Origin: Winogradskyella sp. UBA3174
Lineage (GTDB): Bacteria > Bacteroidota > Bacteroidia > Flavobacteriales > Flavobacteriaceae
Direction of reading: 5' to 3'
NCBI RefSeq assembly: GCF_002364335.1
Contig: NZ_DEXW01000043.1
Location: 83,435 to 146,844 of the forward strand
DNA length: 63,410 nt
Positions within the stretch are counted from its first letter, which is position 1; the number at the start of each line of letters is the position of its first letter. Of this stretch, positions 50,042 to 58,278 are shown piece by piece. The translations under genes were made by a program, and so were the position numbers. Below the pieces are notes generated by a model. It had not been told where the DNA came from. It ran no database searches and saw only the letters and a list, made by a program, of their open reading frames with translations.

Positions 50042-51358
50042 ATGGCAAAGTTTGAACTTAAATTACCTAAAATGGGAGAGAGTGTTGCGGAAGCAACTAT
50101 AACCTCCTGGCTTAAAGATATTGGTGAAACAATTGAGGCAGATGAAGCCGTTTTAGAAATTGCTACAGATAAAGTAGATAGTGAAGTGCCTAGTGAGGTA
50201 GACGGCATACTAGTTGAAAAACTATTTGATGTAGATGATGTTGTACAAGTTGGTCAAACCATCGCAGTTATTCAAACTGAAGGTGGTGATACTATTGAAA
50301 TAAAAGCATCAGTATCTGAGCCTGAAGCTCCTAAAGCTATAGCTGAAGTGGCACAAACAGTTGTAGCAGCTAAAACTGCTGTAGCACCTGTTGTATCTTC
50401 AGAAGAGCGTTTTTACTCACCACTCGTTAAGAATATTGCAAAACAAGAAGGTGTTTCTCAAGCAGAATTAGATACTATTCCTGGAACAGGAAAGGATGGG
50501 CGTGTTACTAAAAATGATATTAAAGGTTATTTGGGGTCTCGCAGTTCAGCTCTAAAAGCCGAGCCTGTAGTTGAGCAAAAAGTTGAAGCAACATCAGTAC
50601 CCATTAAAGCAGTTGAAAAACCAAAAGCACCACCAATAGTAGCTTCTGGAGATGATGAGATTATAGAAATGACCAGAATGGGTAAACTCATTTCTAAGCA
50701 CATGGTAGATTCAATTCAGACGTCTGCACATGTACAATCATTTATCGAAGCAGATGTTACAAACATTTGGAACTGGAGAAACAAACATAAAGACAGCTTT
50801 AAAAAACGTGAAGGTGAAAATCTAACCTTTACGCCAATATTTATGGAAGCTGTAGCAAAAGCTATTAGAGACTTCCCTATGATTAATATTGCTATACAAG
50901 GTGATACGATCATTAAAAAGAAGCATATCAATTTAGGTATGGCTGCTGCATTAGGAAATGGAGATTTAATTGTACCTGTTATTAAAGATGCAGACCAGTT
51001 AAACTTATTGGGTATGGCTAAAAAAGTAAATGATTTAGCTAAACGTGCAAGAGAAAACAATTTAAAGCCAGACGACATACAAGGCGGAACTTATACGGTT
51101 ACTAATGTTGGTACATTTGGTAGCATTATGGGGACACCAATTATTAACCAACCACAAGTTGCTATTTTGGCATTAGGTGCTATTAGAAAAGTACCTGCCG
51201 TTATAGAAACACCAGAAGGTGATTTTATTGGTATCCGATATAAAATGTTTTTATCACACTCTTACGATCATAGAGTGGTTAACGGAGCTTTAGGTGGGCA
51301 GTTTGTAAAAGCAGTTAAAGATTATTTAGAAGCTTGGGATTCTTCTCGGGAAATCTAA
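50042..51358 (+). CDS. 2-oxoacid dehydrogenase E2 (dihydrolipoamide acyltransferase)
   Basis: A 438-residue E2 subunit. One lipoyl domain (1-80) with lipoyl Lys44 (EIATDKVDSEV), an Ala/Val/Pro-rich linker, an E3-binding domain (about 122-160, YSPLVKNIAKQEGVSQAELD) and the acyltransferase core (about 205-438). The lipoyl and core sequences resemble the branched-chain (BkdB) or succinyl-type group rather than PDH E2. The active-site His is at His410 (YDHRVVNGALGG), but the usual HxxxDG motif reads HxxxNG. E1 and E3 genes are not in the window. It is a single gene with a strong terminator. Confidence 0.92.
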   Translation: MAKFELKLPKMGESVAEATITSWLKDIGETIEADEAVLEIATDKVDSEVPSEVDGILVEKLFDVDDVVQVGQTIAVIQTEGGDTIEIKASVSEPEAPKAIAEVAQTVVAAKTAVAPVVSSEERFYSPLVKNIAKQEGVSQAELDTIPGTGKDGRVTKNDIKGYLGSRSSALKAEPVVEQKVEATSVPIKAVEKPKAPPIVASGDDEIIEMTRMGKLISKHMVDSIQTSAHVQSFIEADVTNIWNWRNKHKDSFKKREGENLTFTPIFMEAVAKAIRDFPMINIAIQGDTIIKKKHINLGMAAALGNGDLIVPVIKDADQLNLLGMAKKVNDLAKRARENNLKPDDIQGGTYTVTNVGTFGSIMGTPIINQPQVAILALGAIRKVPAVIETPEGDFIGIRYKMFLSHSYDHRVVNGALGGQFVKAVKDYLEAWDSSREI

Positions 51359-51398
51359 CAAATCCCTCTGAAAAATGGGGATTCATTATAGAAAAGAA

Positions 51399-51427
51399 AA
51401 AAGCACAGTTTTAACACTGTGCTTTTT
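51399..51427. terminator. bidirectional terminator between E2 and aceA
   Basis: An 11-base stem (aaaagcacagt / actgtgctttt) with a loop of about six bases and T-runs on both strands, between the convergent E2 and isocitrate lyase genes. Confidence 0.85.
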
Positions 51428-51449
51428 TTGTTAGTAATCTTTAAGTTAT

Positions 51450-53081
51450 TTATGCAACTACATTTAATTTTCGCTCAATTTTAGGACTCTTTGTCTTAAC
51501 TTCAAATTGATTAGACGTGTTATTTTCACCACCAGCTTTTAAAGCTTTGTCTCCAGCAAAGAAAGTTTTATGATCATCTCCAAGGTCAGATCCTGCCATG
51601 CGCTGGTGCTTTACACAAGAAACTCCTTTGCGGATTTCTTGTCTCTGCACACCTTTTACATAAGCTAACATACCTTCATCTCCAAAATAACCATCTGTTA
51701 AATCATTCATGTGAAGCGCAGTTGTATGATATGTTGGTAATGTAATTAAGTGGTGGAAAATCCCCGCTTCTCTTGCGCTATCTATTTGAAATGTTTTTAT
51801 TTTCTGATCAGCACGATAGCTTAATTCTGTAGTATCATATTGTGTATCCATTAAATTGTTTCTATCATAAGCTGTCATGTTTTCTCCTTCATCTAGCATT
51901 TCTTCAAATACTTGATTACGGAAACTCAACGTCCAGTTAAATGAAGGTGAATTATTGTAAACCAACTTAGCATTAGGTACAACTTCTTTAACTCTATTTA
52001 CCATATGTGCAATTTGCTTTACGTTAGGGGTTGGAGTTTCAATCCATAATAGATCAGCTCCATTTTGCAGACTCGTAATACAATCTAAAACTACACGATC
52101 TATGTTTGAGCCTTCCTTAAATTTATATAAACCATTAGCTAATCGTACAGGACGAACTAATTTACCATCCCTTTTAAGAAGTACGTCATCTTCCTTAGCA
52201 TCAGAAATGTCAATTTCTTCCCCTTTTACAAAGGCTAAATACTGAGAGGCTAAATCTCCAGGTTCTTGACTTACTGGAAGCTTTTGCGTTAAACCAGCTC
52301 CTTCAGAATCTGTTCTTGCAACAATAATTCCTTCACCTACTCCCAGTTCTAAAAACGCATATCTAATAGCATTGAGTTTAGCAATAAAATCTTCATGTGG
52401 TACAGTTACTTTTCCATCTTGATGACCACATTGTTTAGCATCGGAAACTTGATTTTCAATCTGAATAGCACAAGCTCCAGCTTCAATCATTTTTTTAGTT
52501 AACAAATACGTCGCTTCTTCATTACCAAAACCAGCATCAATATCTGCTATAATTGGAACAATATGTGTTTCAAAATTATCAATTTGATCTTGTATATCTT
52601 CTCCTTTTTTCAATCTTTTAAATAAATCATTAAGTTCAATCGCATCTGCTTGACGCAAGAAATCATAGATTTCTTTTATTAATGAGGGAACAGCAGTTTT
52701 TTCGTGCATTGATTGATCTGGTAATGGTCCAAACTCAGAACGTAAAGCAGCGACCATCCAACCTGAAAGATATAAGTATTTTTTGTTGGTAGTTTTGTGA
52801 TGCTTTTTAACAGCTATCATTTTTTGTTGTGCCACAAACCCATGCCAGCAACCAAGAGATTGTGTATAATTTGAAGAATCTGCATCGTACTCTGCCATAT
52901 CTTTTCTCATAATAGCTGCTGTGTATTTAGCAATATCTAAACCTGTAGCAAAACGATTTTGAGATACCATTCTGGCTGCACTTTCAGGATTAATTGCATT
53001 CCAAGCATTTCCATACTTTACTTTAAGATTTCTTACAGTTTCTAGTGCTGAACTGTAATTACTTTGTGCTAAATTTTTCAT
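51450..53081 (-). CDS. aceA: isocitrate lyase
   Basis: A 543-residue isocitrate lyase, which splits isocitrate into glyoxylate and succinate. The catalytic loop is KQCGHQDGK with Cys218, the form found in the longer Pseudomonas-type enzymes rather than the KKCGH of E. coli AceA. Other family blocks are PIIADIDAGFGNEEATYLLT, IIVARTDSEGAGL and NNSPSFNWTLSF. The gene lies 84 bases after aceB on the same strand, so the two shunt genes form an operon. The RamB-like regulator at 54890 is the probable controller. Confidence 0.98.
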   Translation of the reverse strand: MKNLAQSNYSSALETVRNLKVKYGNAWNAINPESAARMVSQNRFATGLDIAKYTAAIMRKDMAEYDADSSNYTQSLGCWHGFVAQQKMIAVKKHHKTTNKKYLYLSGWMVAALRSEFGPLPDQSMHEKTAVPSLIKEIYDFLRQADAIELNDLFKRLKKGEDIQDQIDNFETHIVPIIADIDAGFGNEEATYLLTKKMIEAGACAIQIENQVSDAKQCGHQDGKVTVPHEDFIAKLNAIRYAFLELGVGEGIIVARTDSEGAGLTQKLPVSQEPGDLASQYLAFVKGEEIDISDAKEDDVLLKRDGKLVRPVRLANGLYKFKEGSNIDRVVLDCITSLQNGADLLWIETPTPNVKQIAHMVNRVKEVVPNAKLVYNNSPSFNWTLSFRNQVFEEMLDEGENMTAYDRNNLMDTQYDTTELSYRADQKIKTFQIDSAREAGIFHHLITLPTYHTTALHMNDLTDGYFGDEGMLAYVKGVQRQEIRKGVSCVKHQRMAGSDLGDDHKTFFAGDKALKAGGENNTSNQFEVKTKSPKIERKLNVVA

Positions 53082-53165
53082 AATTTTGTATTTAATTATT
53101 AAAGTTTTTCTAGATTTTGATAATTGAGTCTCGTAAACTATTACAGTAGTTGCGAGACATTTTTT

Positions 53166-54764
53166 TTATATGTATTTGTATGCTGAAAGCGTTAAGAATT
53201 CTTCAAATTCTTCGGATAAAACCAATCTATCAAAAAGCTCTATGGCTAATTTAAACTTGGAGTTTTCGATGTTGTCTTCTCCAAATTCTTTTATAATTTT
53301 TTCTACTTCATCGTTTAATACGTCATTGTAGAATTCTCTATTGAATTTGCGTCCATCCTCTAGTATGACTTCGTTTTTTAACCATTGCCAAACTTGTGTT
53401 CTAGATATTTCTGCAGTGGCAGCATCTTCCATTAAATTATAAAGAGCTACAGCTCCATGACCTCTCAGCCAAGCTTCAGTATATAGAATACCAACATTGA
53501 TGTTTTTTCTAATGCCAACTTCTGTTATAGTACCTTTTGGTAGTTCTACTAAGTCTTGTTCTGTAATGTTTATATCGTTACGTGTTACATGTAATTGATT
53601 TTGTGTTGGCATGTGTTTGTTAAATTCGTTCATTGCTATTTCAACTAAAGCAGGATGTGCAACCCAAGTACCATCGTGTCCGTTTTTAACTTCACGCTCT
53701 TTGTCTTTTCTTACTTTTTCTAAAGCTGCTGCATTTGCTTTTTTATTATTTTTAATAGGAATTTGTGCAGCCATTCCTCCAATTGCTAAAATGCCTCTTT
53801 TGTGACATCTTTGAATTACCAGTTTAGAATACGCATCCATAAAAGGTGTTGTCATAGTAACTTGGTCACGATTAGGCACAACAAAATTAGGATGGTTTCT
53901 GAATTTTTTGATGTATGAGAAAATATAATCCCAACGACCGCAATTTAAACCTACAATATGATCTTTGAGTTCATAGATGATTTCATCTAGTTGAAAACTT
54001 GCGGTAATAGTTTCTACTAAGACAGTAGCTTTAAATGTTCCGTTTGGTACATTAAGATAGTCTTGCGCAAATTCAAACACTTTATTCCACCAACGTGCCT
54101 CTGTATAATGTTCTAATTTTGGTAAGTAGAAATATGGTGCAGTACCATTCTCTAACATGGTTTTTGTATTATGAAATACATATAAACCAAAATCTACTAA
54201 GCTGCCCGAAGTTTCGGCATTATTAATTATAATGTGCCTTTCGTTAAGGTGTAAGCCCCTCGGTCTTAATAAAAGAACAGCTGTTTTATTATTTAAATGA
54301 TATGATTTTCCTCGTTTTGAATCTACTAATTCAATTGTTTTCTTATTAGCATCAATTAAATTTTGCTGACCTTCTATTGTGTTTTTCCATGTTGGTGCAT
54401 TGCTATCTTCTAAATCGGCCATAAATGTTTTGGCACCAGAATTTAGAGCGTTTATGATCATTTTTCGATCAACGGGTCCAGTAATCTCAACACGTCTATC
54501 TTGTAAGTCATTTGGGATATTACCGGCTTTCCATTCACCATTTCTAATAGCTTCAGTTTCTTTTGGAAACTCAGGAAACTTACCATCGTCAAATAAGCGC
54601 TGTTGGTTTGTGCGTTTCTCTAATAATTCTAATCGCTCAGTATTAAATTTTTCATGAAGCATAGTTAAAAAGTTAAGTGCTTCATCCGTTAAGATTTCTG
54701 GATAGTAATTATTAACGTCTTTAGAGAAAGAGAATTGAGGTGATTTTAATAATGTGTATTCCAT
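53166..54764 (-). CDS. aceB: malate synthase A
   Basis: A 532-residue malate synthase of the A type, joining glyoxylate and acetyl-CoA. Recognisable parts: DRKMIINALNSGAKTFMADL, EDSNAPTWKNTIEGQQNLID, LLLRPRGLHLNERHI with the catalytic Arg, GLNCGRWDYIFSYIKKFRNH with Glu/Asp metal contacts nearby, and KNGHDGTWVAHPALVEIA. Length matches AceB (about 530). First gene of the aceB-aceA operon. Together with isocitrate lyase it lets the cell grow on acetate or fatty acids. Confidence 0.98.
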   Translation of the reverse strand: MEYTLLKSPQFSFSKDVNNYYPEILTDEALNFLTMLHEKFNTERLELLEKRTNQQRLFDDGKFPEFPKETEAIRNGEWKAGNIPNDLQDRRVEITGPVDRKMIINALNSGAKTFMADLEDSNAPTWKNTIEGQQNLIDANKKTIELVDSKRGKSYHLNNKTAVLLLRPRGLHLNERHIIINNAETSGSLVDFGLYVFHNTKTMLENGTAPYFYLPKLEHYTEARWWNKVFEFAQDYLNVPNGTFKATVLVETITASFQLDEIIYELKDHIVGLNCGRWDYIFSYIKKFRNHPNFVVPNRDQVTMTTPFMDAYSKLVIQRCHKRGILAIGGMAAQIPIKNNKKANAAALEKVRKDKEREVKNGHDGTWVAHPALVEIAMNEFNKHMPTQNQLHVTRNDINITEQDLVELPKGTITEVGIRKNINVGILYTEAWLRGHGAVALYNLMEDAATAEISRTQVWQWLKNEVILEDGRKFNREFYNDVLNDEVEKIIKEFGEDNIENSKFKLAIELFDRLVLSEEFEEFLTLSAYKYI

Positions 54765-54813
54765 GATATTGTTATTTATATATCAATGGTAAAACAAATA
54801 TTTTTATAAAACA

Positions 54814-54827
54814 AGCGAACGTTCGCT
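54814..54827. promoter_or_regulatory. palindrome between aceB and the ScfR-like gene
   Basis: AGCGAACGTTCGCT, a perfect 14-base palindrome between the two divergent genes. One half, TTCGCTAAA, resembles the RamB/PrpR half-site TTTGCAAA. Likely an operator for the adjacent regulator. Confidence 0.5.
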
Positions 54828-54856
54828 AAAACGATTAAGTTCACAAAAATTAGTTT

Positions 54857-54865
54857 ATTCGCAAA
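54857..54865 (+). promoter_or_regulatory. second half-site (ATTCGCAAA) near the regulator's -7 box
   Basis: Close to the RamB-type TTTGCAAA and to the halves of the palindrome 30 bases away. It lies just before the -7 box of the regulator's own promoter, as expected for autoregulation. Confidence 0.4.
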
Positions 54866-54871
54866 AATTAT

Positions 54872-54879
54872 TATCTTTG
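54872..54879 (+). promoter_or_regulatory. -7 promoter box of the ScfR-like gene
   Basis: TATCTTTG, a perfect TAnnTTTG, ten bases before the ATG at 54890. Confidence 0.5.
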
Positions 54880-54889
54880 ATTATTAATT

Positions 54890-56368
54890 ATGGAACAAGA
54901 TTATATAAAACTCATATTTGGCCTAAAGCTAAAACAGATAAGAACTGATAAAAATTTATCATTATTTGGATTATCCAAACTTTCTGGACTATCAAAATCA
55001 TATTTAAACGAAATTGAAAAAGGGAAGAAATATCCTAAGCCAGATAAAATTGTTACACTTTCAGAAAGGCTAGATGTGCCTTATGACCAAATGGTCTCTT
55101 TAAAGTTGGATAAGAATTTAGCTCCAATAGGTGATTTGTTGCGGTCTAAAATTTTAAAAGAAATTCCTTTAGAGCTTTTTGGGATTAAAGAAAGTAACCT
55201 AATAGATATTGTTGCAAATGCACCAGCAAAAGTGAATGCATTTATTAGTACAATAATAGAAATTGCACAGCATTATAATTTTAGTAGAGAAAGCTTTTTT
55301 TTGGCATCTGTACGTTCGTTTCAGGAAGCAAACAATAATTACTTCGATGATTTAGAACAAAGCGTCATAAAGTTTGCTAAAGCCTATCATATAGATTTAA
55401 AACAACCAACTACGTCTAAAGATTTAGAAGATATATTAACTGAAGAGTATGGTTATGTGATTGCGTATAATGAACTAAGTAAATATGAAGCTTTAGAAAA
55501 CTTACGTTCAGTTTTTGTACCTAAAACAAAGGCATTATTACTTGCAGATGGAATAGATGAAGCACAGCGTACCTTCATATATGCTAAAGAAATTGCTTAT
55601 AATTTTTTAGAAATATCGGATCGGTTATATACGTTTCCATGGATAAAATTTAAAAGCTTCGATCAGGTGCTTAATAATTTTTATGCCTCATATTTTGCAG
55701 GTGCGTTAATTATTCCTAAGGATGCATTAACCTTACAATTAGAAGCTATTTTTGAAAAAGACACCTTTGACGAAACCTTATTTCTTAAAACGTTAGAAGC
55801 CTTTAATGCCTCACCAGAATCGTTTTATCAGCGTTTAACCAACATTTTGCCTAAAGCCTTTAATATTCAGAATTTATTCTTTTTAAGATTTACGCATAAA
55901 GGAGATAGTGAAGGGTTTTATTTAAAAAAGGAATTGCATTTATCGCATCAGCATTCACCTCGTGCCAATGAAGCCAACGAACATTATTGTAGGCGTTGGG
56001 TATCCTTAAAAGTATTAAAAGATATAAGTAAAAATACAGAAGAGCATATTTTTGATATGCAGATTTCTAATTATGAAGGAGATGACACAAAGTATTTAGT
56101 GTTATCATCTGCAACTAAAGATCCATTTCGTGATAATCATTACCGAAGTATTAGTGTTGGCTTGTTAATTAACAAGCAATTACAGCGAAAGCTTAAGTTT
56201 TTGGAAGATCCAAAAATTAAAATTCAGAATGTTGGAGTTACTTGTGAGCGCTGTGATATTAAAGATTGTAAGGTGAGGCAAGCACCAGCTATTGTTTTAG
56301 AGCGCGCAGACAAAAACAAAAAGATAGAACTTATTGTTGAAGAGTTAAATGATAAGTTTAAGTCTTAA
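54890..56368 (+). CDS. XRE/ScfR (RamB-PrpR-like) transcriptional regulator
   Basis: A 492-residue regulator of the short-chain-fatty-acyl-CoA regulator group. The N-terminal XRE helix-turn-helix (about 8-62) has LKQIRTDKNLSLFGLSKLSG and SKSYLNEIEKGKKYPKPD. A middle region (about 175-310) corresponds to the ImmA/IrrE-like DUF955 part but lacks the HExxH protease motif. The C-terminal DUF2083-type region ends with a cysteine cluster (VTCERCDIKDC). In Corynebacterium RamB and mycobacterial PrpR the same architecture controls the glyoxylate shunt and propionate use. Its position opposite aceB-aceA fits exactly. Activator or repressor role here is unproven. Confidence 0.9.
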   Translation: MEQDYIKLIFGLKLKQIRTDKNLSLFGLSKLSGLSKSYLNEIEKGKKYPKPDKIVTLSERLDVPYDQMVSLKLDKNLAPIGDLLRSKILKEIPLELFGIKESNLIDIVANAPAKVNAFISTIIEIAQHYNFSRESFFLASVRSFQEANNNYFDDLEQSVIKFAKAYHIDLKQPTTSKDLEDILTEEYGYVIAYNELSKYEALENLRSVFVPKTKALLLADGIDEAQRTFIYAKEIAYNFLEISDRLYTFPWIKFKSFDQVLNNFYASYFAGALIIPKDALTLQLEAIFEKDTFDETLFLKTLEAFNASPESFYQRLTNILPKAFNIQNLFFLRFTHKGDSEGFYLKKELHLSHQHSPRANEANEHYCRRWVSLKVLKDISKNTEEHIFDMQISNYEGDDTKYLVLSSATKDPFRDNHYRSISVGLLINKQLQRKLKFLEDPKIKIQNVGVTCERCDIKDCKVRQAPAIVLERADKNKKIELIVEELNDKFKS

Positions 56369-56437
56369 ATTTAGTAAAATAGTTTTCAGATGAAAAAATC
56401 GTTTCAATCCTTTCAAGGCTATTCTGCTAATTCTATT

Positions 56438-56445
56438 TATCTTTG
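56438..56445 (+). promoter_or_regulatory. -7 promoter box of the exonuclease gene
   Basis: TATCTTTG, 18 bases before ATG 56464. It shows that an apparent TTG start at 56443 is part of the promoter. Confidence 0.5.
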
Positions 56446-56463
56446 ATATTCAAAATAAAGACA

Positions 56464-57240
56464 ATGCAACTCAACCTTAACAATCCCATCTGTTTTTTCG
56501 ACTTAGAAACTACAGGAATTAATATTTCTAAAGACAGAATTGTTGAAATTTCAATTCTTAAAGTTTATCCAGACGGTAAGGAGGAGACTAAAACTTGGGT
56601 AGTAAACCCTGAGATGCCAATTCCGGCAGAGGTTACTGCTATTCATGGTATTTCAGATGTAGATGTAGTAGGTAAACCAACGTTTAAAGAATTATCTAAA
56701 GAAATTTATAATCTTATAAAAGATTCAGACTTAGGTGGTTTTAATTCTAATCGTTTTGATATTCCGTTACTAGCAGAAGAAATGCTAAGAGCAGACATAG
56801 ATTTTGACATGAAAGGGAGACAAGCTGTAGATGTTCAGACTATTTTTCATAAAATGGAACAACGCACATTAAGCGCAGCTTATAAATTTTATTGCGATAA
56901 AAACTTAGATGATGCGCATAGTGCAGAAGCAGATACAAAAGCAACATACGAAGTATTAAAAGCACAACTCTCTAAATACGATAACTTAGAAAACGACACC
57001 AAATTTTTAGCAGAATTTAGCACCCATAAAAAGTTTGCAGATTTTGCTGGTTTTTTAATCTTCAACAAAGAAGATGAGGAATGTTTCGCTTTTGGTAAGC
57101 ACAAAGGAAAAAGAGTCGTAGATGTTATGGATAAAGAACCTGGTTATTTTGGATGGTTACTAAATGCAGATTTTCCCTTGTACACTAAAAAAGTGTTAAC
57201 TGCAATTAAGTTACGTCAGTTTAATAATAAATTGGGTTAA
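56464..57240 (+). CDS. DnaQ-type 3'-5' exonuclease (ExoX-like)
   Basis: A 258-residue DEDDh exonuclease. Asp13 and Glu15 (FFDLETTG), Asp99 (RFDIPLL), His152 (DDAHSAEAD) and Asp157 form the two-metal active site. The C-terminal part (about 210-250) with FGKHKGKRVVDV and PGYFGWLL is the DUF3820-like module found at the end of exonuclease X type proteins, probably aiding DNA binding. Start chosen at ATG 56464 because the upstream TTG overlaps the promoter box. Likely role in DNA repair or in trimming single strands. The FAH-family gene follows 84 bases later. Confidence 0.92.
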   Translation: MQLNLNNPICFFDLETTGINISKDRIVEISILKVYPDGKEETKTWVVNPEMPIPAEVTAIHGISDVDVVGKPTFKELSKEIYNLIKDSDLGGFNSNRFDIPLLAEEMLRADIDFDMKGRQAVDVQTIFHKMEQRTLSAAYKFYCDKNLDDAHSAEADTKATYEVLKAQLSKYDNLENDTKFLAEFSTHKKFADFAGFLIFNKEDEECFAFGKHKGKRVVDVMDKEPGYFGWLLNADFPLYTKKVLTAIKLRQFNNKLG

Positions 57241-57324
57241 GAAACAAGAAACAATAATTTAGACTAATGCAACTCAACGAGCATCTTGTTTCTATCAGAG
57301 AAGCGGTGTTGATTCTATTTTTAT

Positions 57325-57936
57325 ATGAAACTAATCTGTATAGGTCGCAATTACACAGACCACATTAAAGAATTAGAGAACGAAAAGCCAACAGAGCCTG
57401 TGGTGTTTTTAAAACCAGATACAGCGATATTATTAAAAAAGCAGCCGTTTTTTATTCCAGATTTCTCAGATGATATACATCATGAGGTTGAGGTTTTGGT
57501 GAAGATTAATAAAGTAGGGAAGCACATTGATAAGAACTTTGCACATAAATATTATGATGAAGTAGGACTTGGAATTGATTTTACAGCAAGAGATCTTCAA
57601 GCAAAATTAAAAGCTAAAGGCTTACCTTGGGAAAAAGCTAAAGCCTTTGATGGTGCTGCGGTTATTGGGAAATGGTTGCCAAAGACCAAATTTCAAAATA
57701 TAGATAATATCAATTTCAGTTTAAAAAGGAACGATGATATTGTACAGTCTGCAAGTACAGAACTAATGCTTTGGAAAGTTGATGAACTTATAGAATATGT
57801 GTCAAAATATTTCACTTTAAAAATTGGAGACGTTATCTTTACAGGCACACCTGCTGGAGTTGGTAAGGTTTTTGCAAACGATGAATTAAAAGGATATATC
57901 GAAGACGAAGAATTGTTTTCTATTAAAATAAAATAA
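57325..57936 (+). CDS. fumarylacetoacetate hydrolase family protein
   Basis: A 203-residue FAH-fold enzyme. The start KLICIGRNYTDHIKELENEK, then EPVVFLKPDTAILLKKQPFF, HHEVEVLVKINKVGKH with the metal-binding Glu pair, and ILDFTARDLQAKLKAKGLPW-like sequence (GIDFTARDLQAKLKAKGLPW) are typical of the YcgM / 2-keto-acid hydrolase group. Possible activities are oxaloacetate decarboxylase or acylpyruvase. The ends are tight: its TAA is followed directly by the ATG of the Hpt gene. Confidence 0.92.
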   Translation: MKLICIGRNYTDHIKELENEKPTEPVVFLKPDTAILLKKQPFFIPDFSDDIHHEVEVLVKINKVGKHIDKNFAHKYYDEVGLGIDFTARDLQAKLKAKGLPWEKAKAFDGAAVIGKWLPKTKFQNIDNINFSLKRNDDIVQSASTELMLWKVDELIEYVSKYFTLKIGDVIFTGTPAGVGKVFANDELKGYIEDEELFSIKIK

Positions 57937-58278
57937 ATGTCAGAATATTATAAATTACATCGCGTTCGCGAAATGGCTGAAGGTGATGAAGATTTTGTTG
58001 CAGCATTAGCAGCAGCTTTTATTGAAGAAGTACCAGAAGATGCAGAACGTTTGAGAAAGTCTGTGCCAGGAGGTGATTTCTACGAAACCTATCAGGCGGC
58101 TCATAAAATGAAACCTACAATAGATTTGTTCGAGCTTGGTGTGTTAGATGCATTAATAGAGGTACAAGATTGGGGAAAACATGAGCAAGAAGATAAAGAT
58201 GTAACGGCACAACTACAAACTGTGCTTACAGCTGTAGATAATGCTGTAAACGAAATTAAAGCCGATTTCGGACTGTAA
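57937..58278 (+). CDS. Hpt domain protein
   Basis: A 113-residue, all-helical cytoplasmic protein with the histidine-phosphotransfer signature: His56 in TYQAAHKMKPTIDLFELG, where the conserved His-Lys-x-Lys-x motif of Hpt proteins carries the phosphate. The rest is helical bundle. There is no histidine kinase or response regulator nearby, so its partners must be elsewhere. It is joined to the preceding FAH gene and following cinA with no spacer bases, a translationally coupled trio. Confidence 0.88.
   Translation: MSEYYKLHRVREMAEGDEDFVAALAAAFIEEVPEDAERLRKSVPGGDFYETYQAAHKMKPTIDLFELGVLDALIEVQDWGKHEQEDKDVTAQLQTVLTAVDNAVNEIKADFGL

Noticed and set aside
57241..57324. GAAACAAG / CTTGTTTC inverted repeat as a terminator after the exonuclease
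   Set aside because: The loop is about 35 bases and there is no T-run, so it is unlikely to terminate. The shared AATGCAACTCAAC with the exonuclease start is 13 bases and probably chance.
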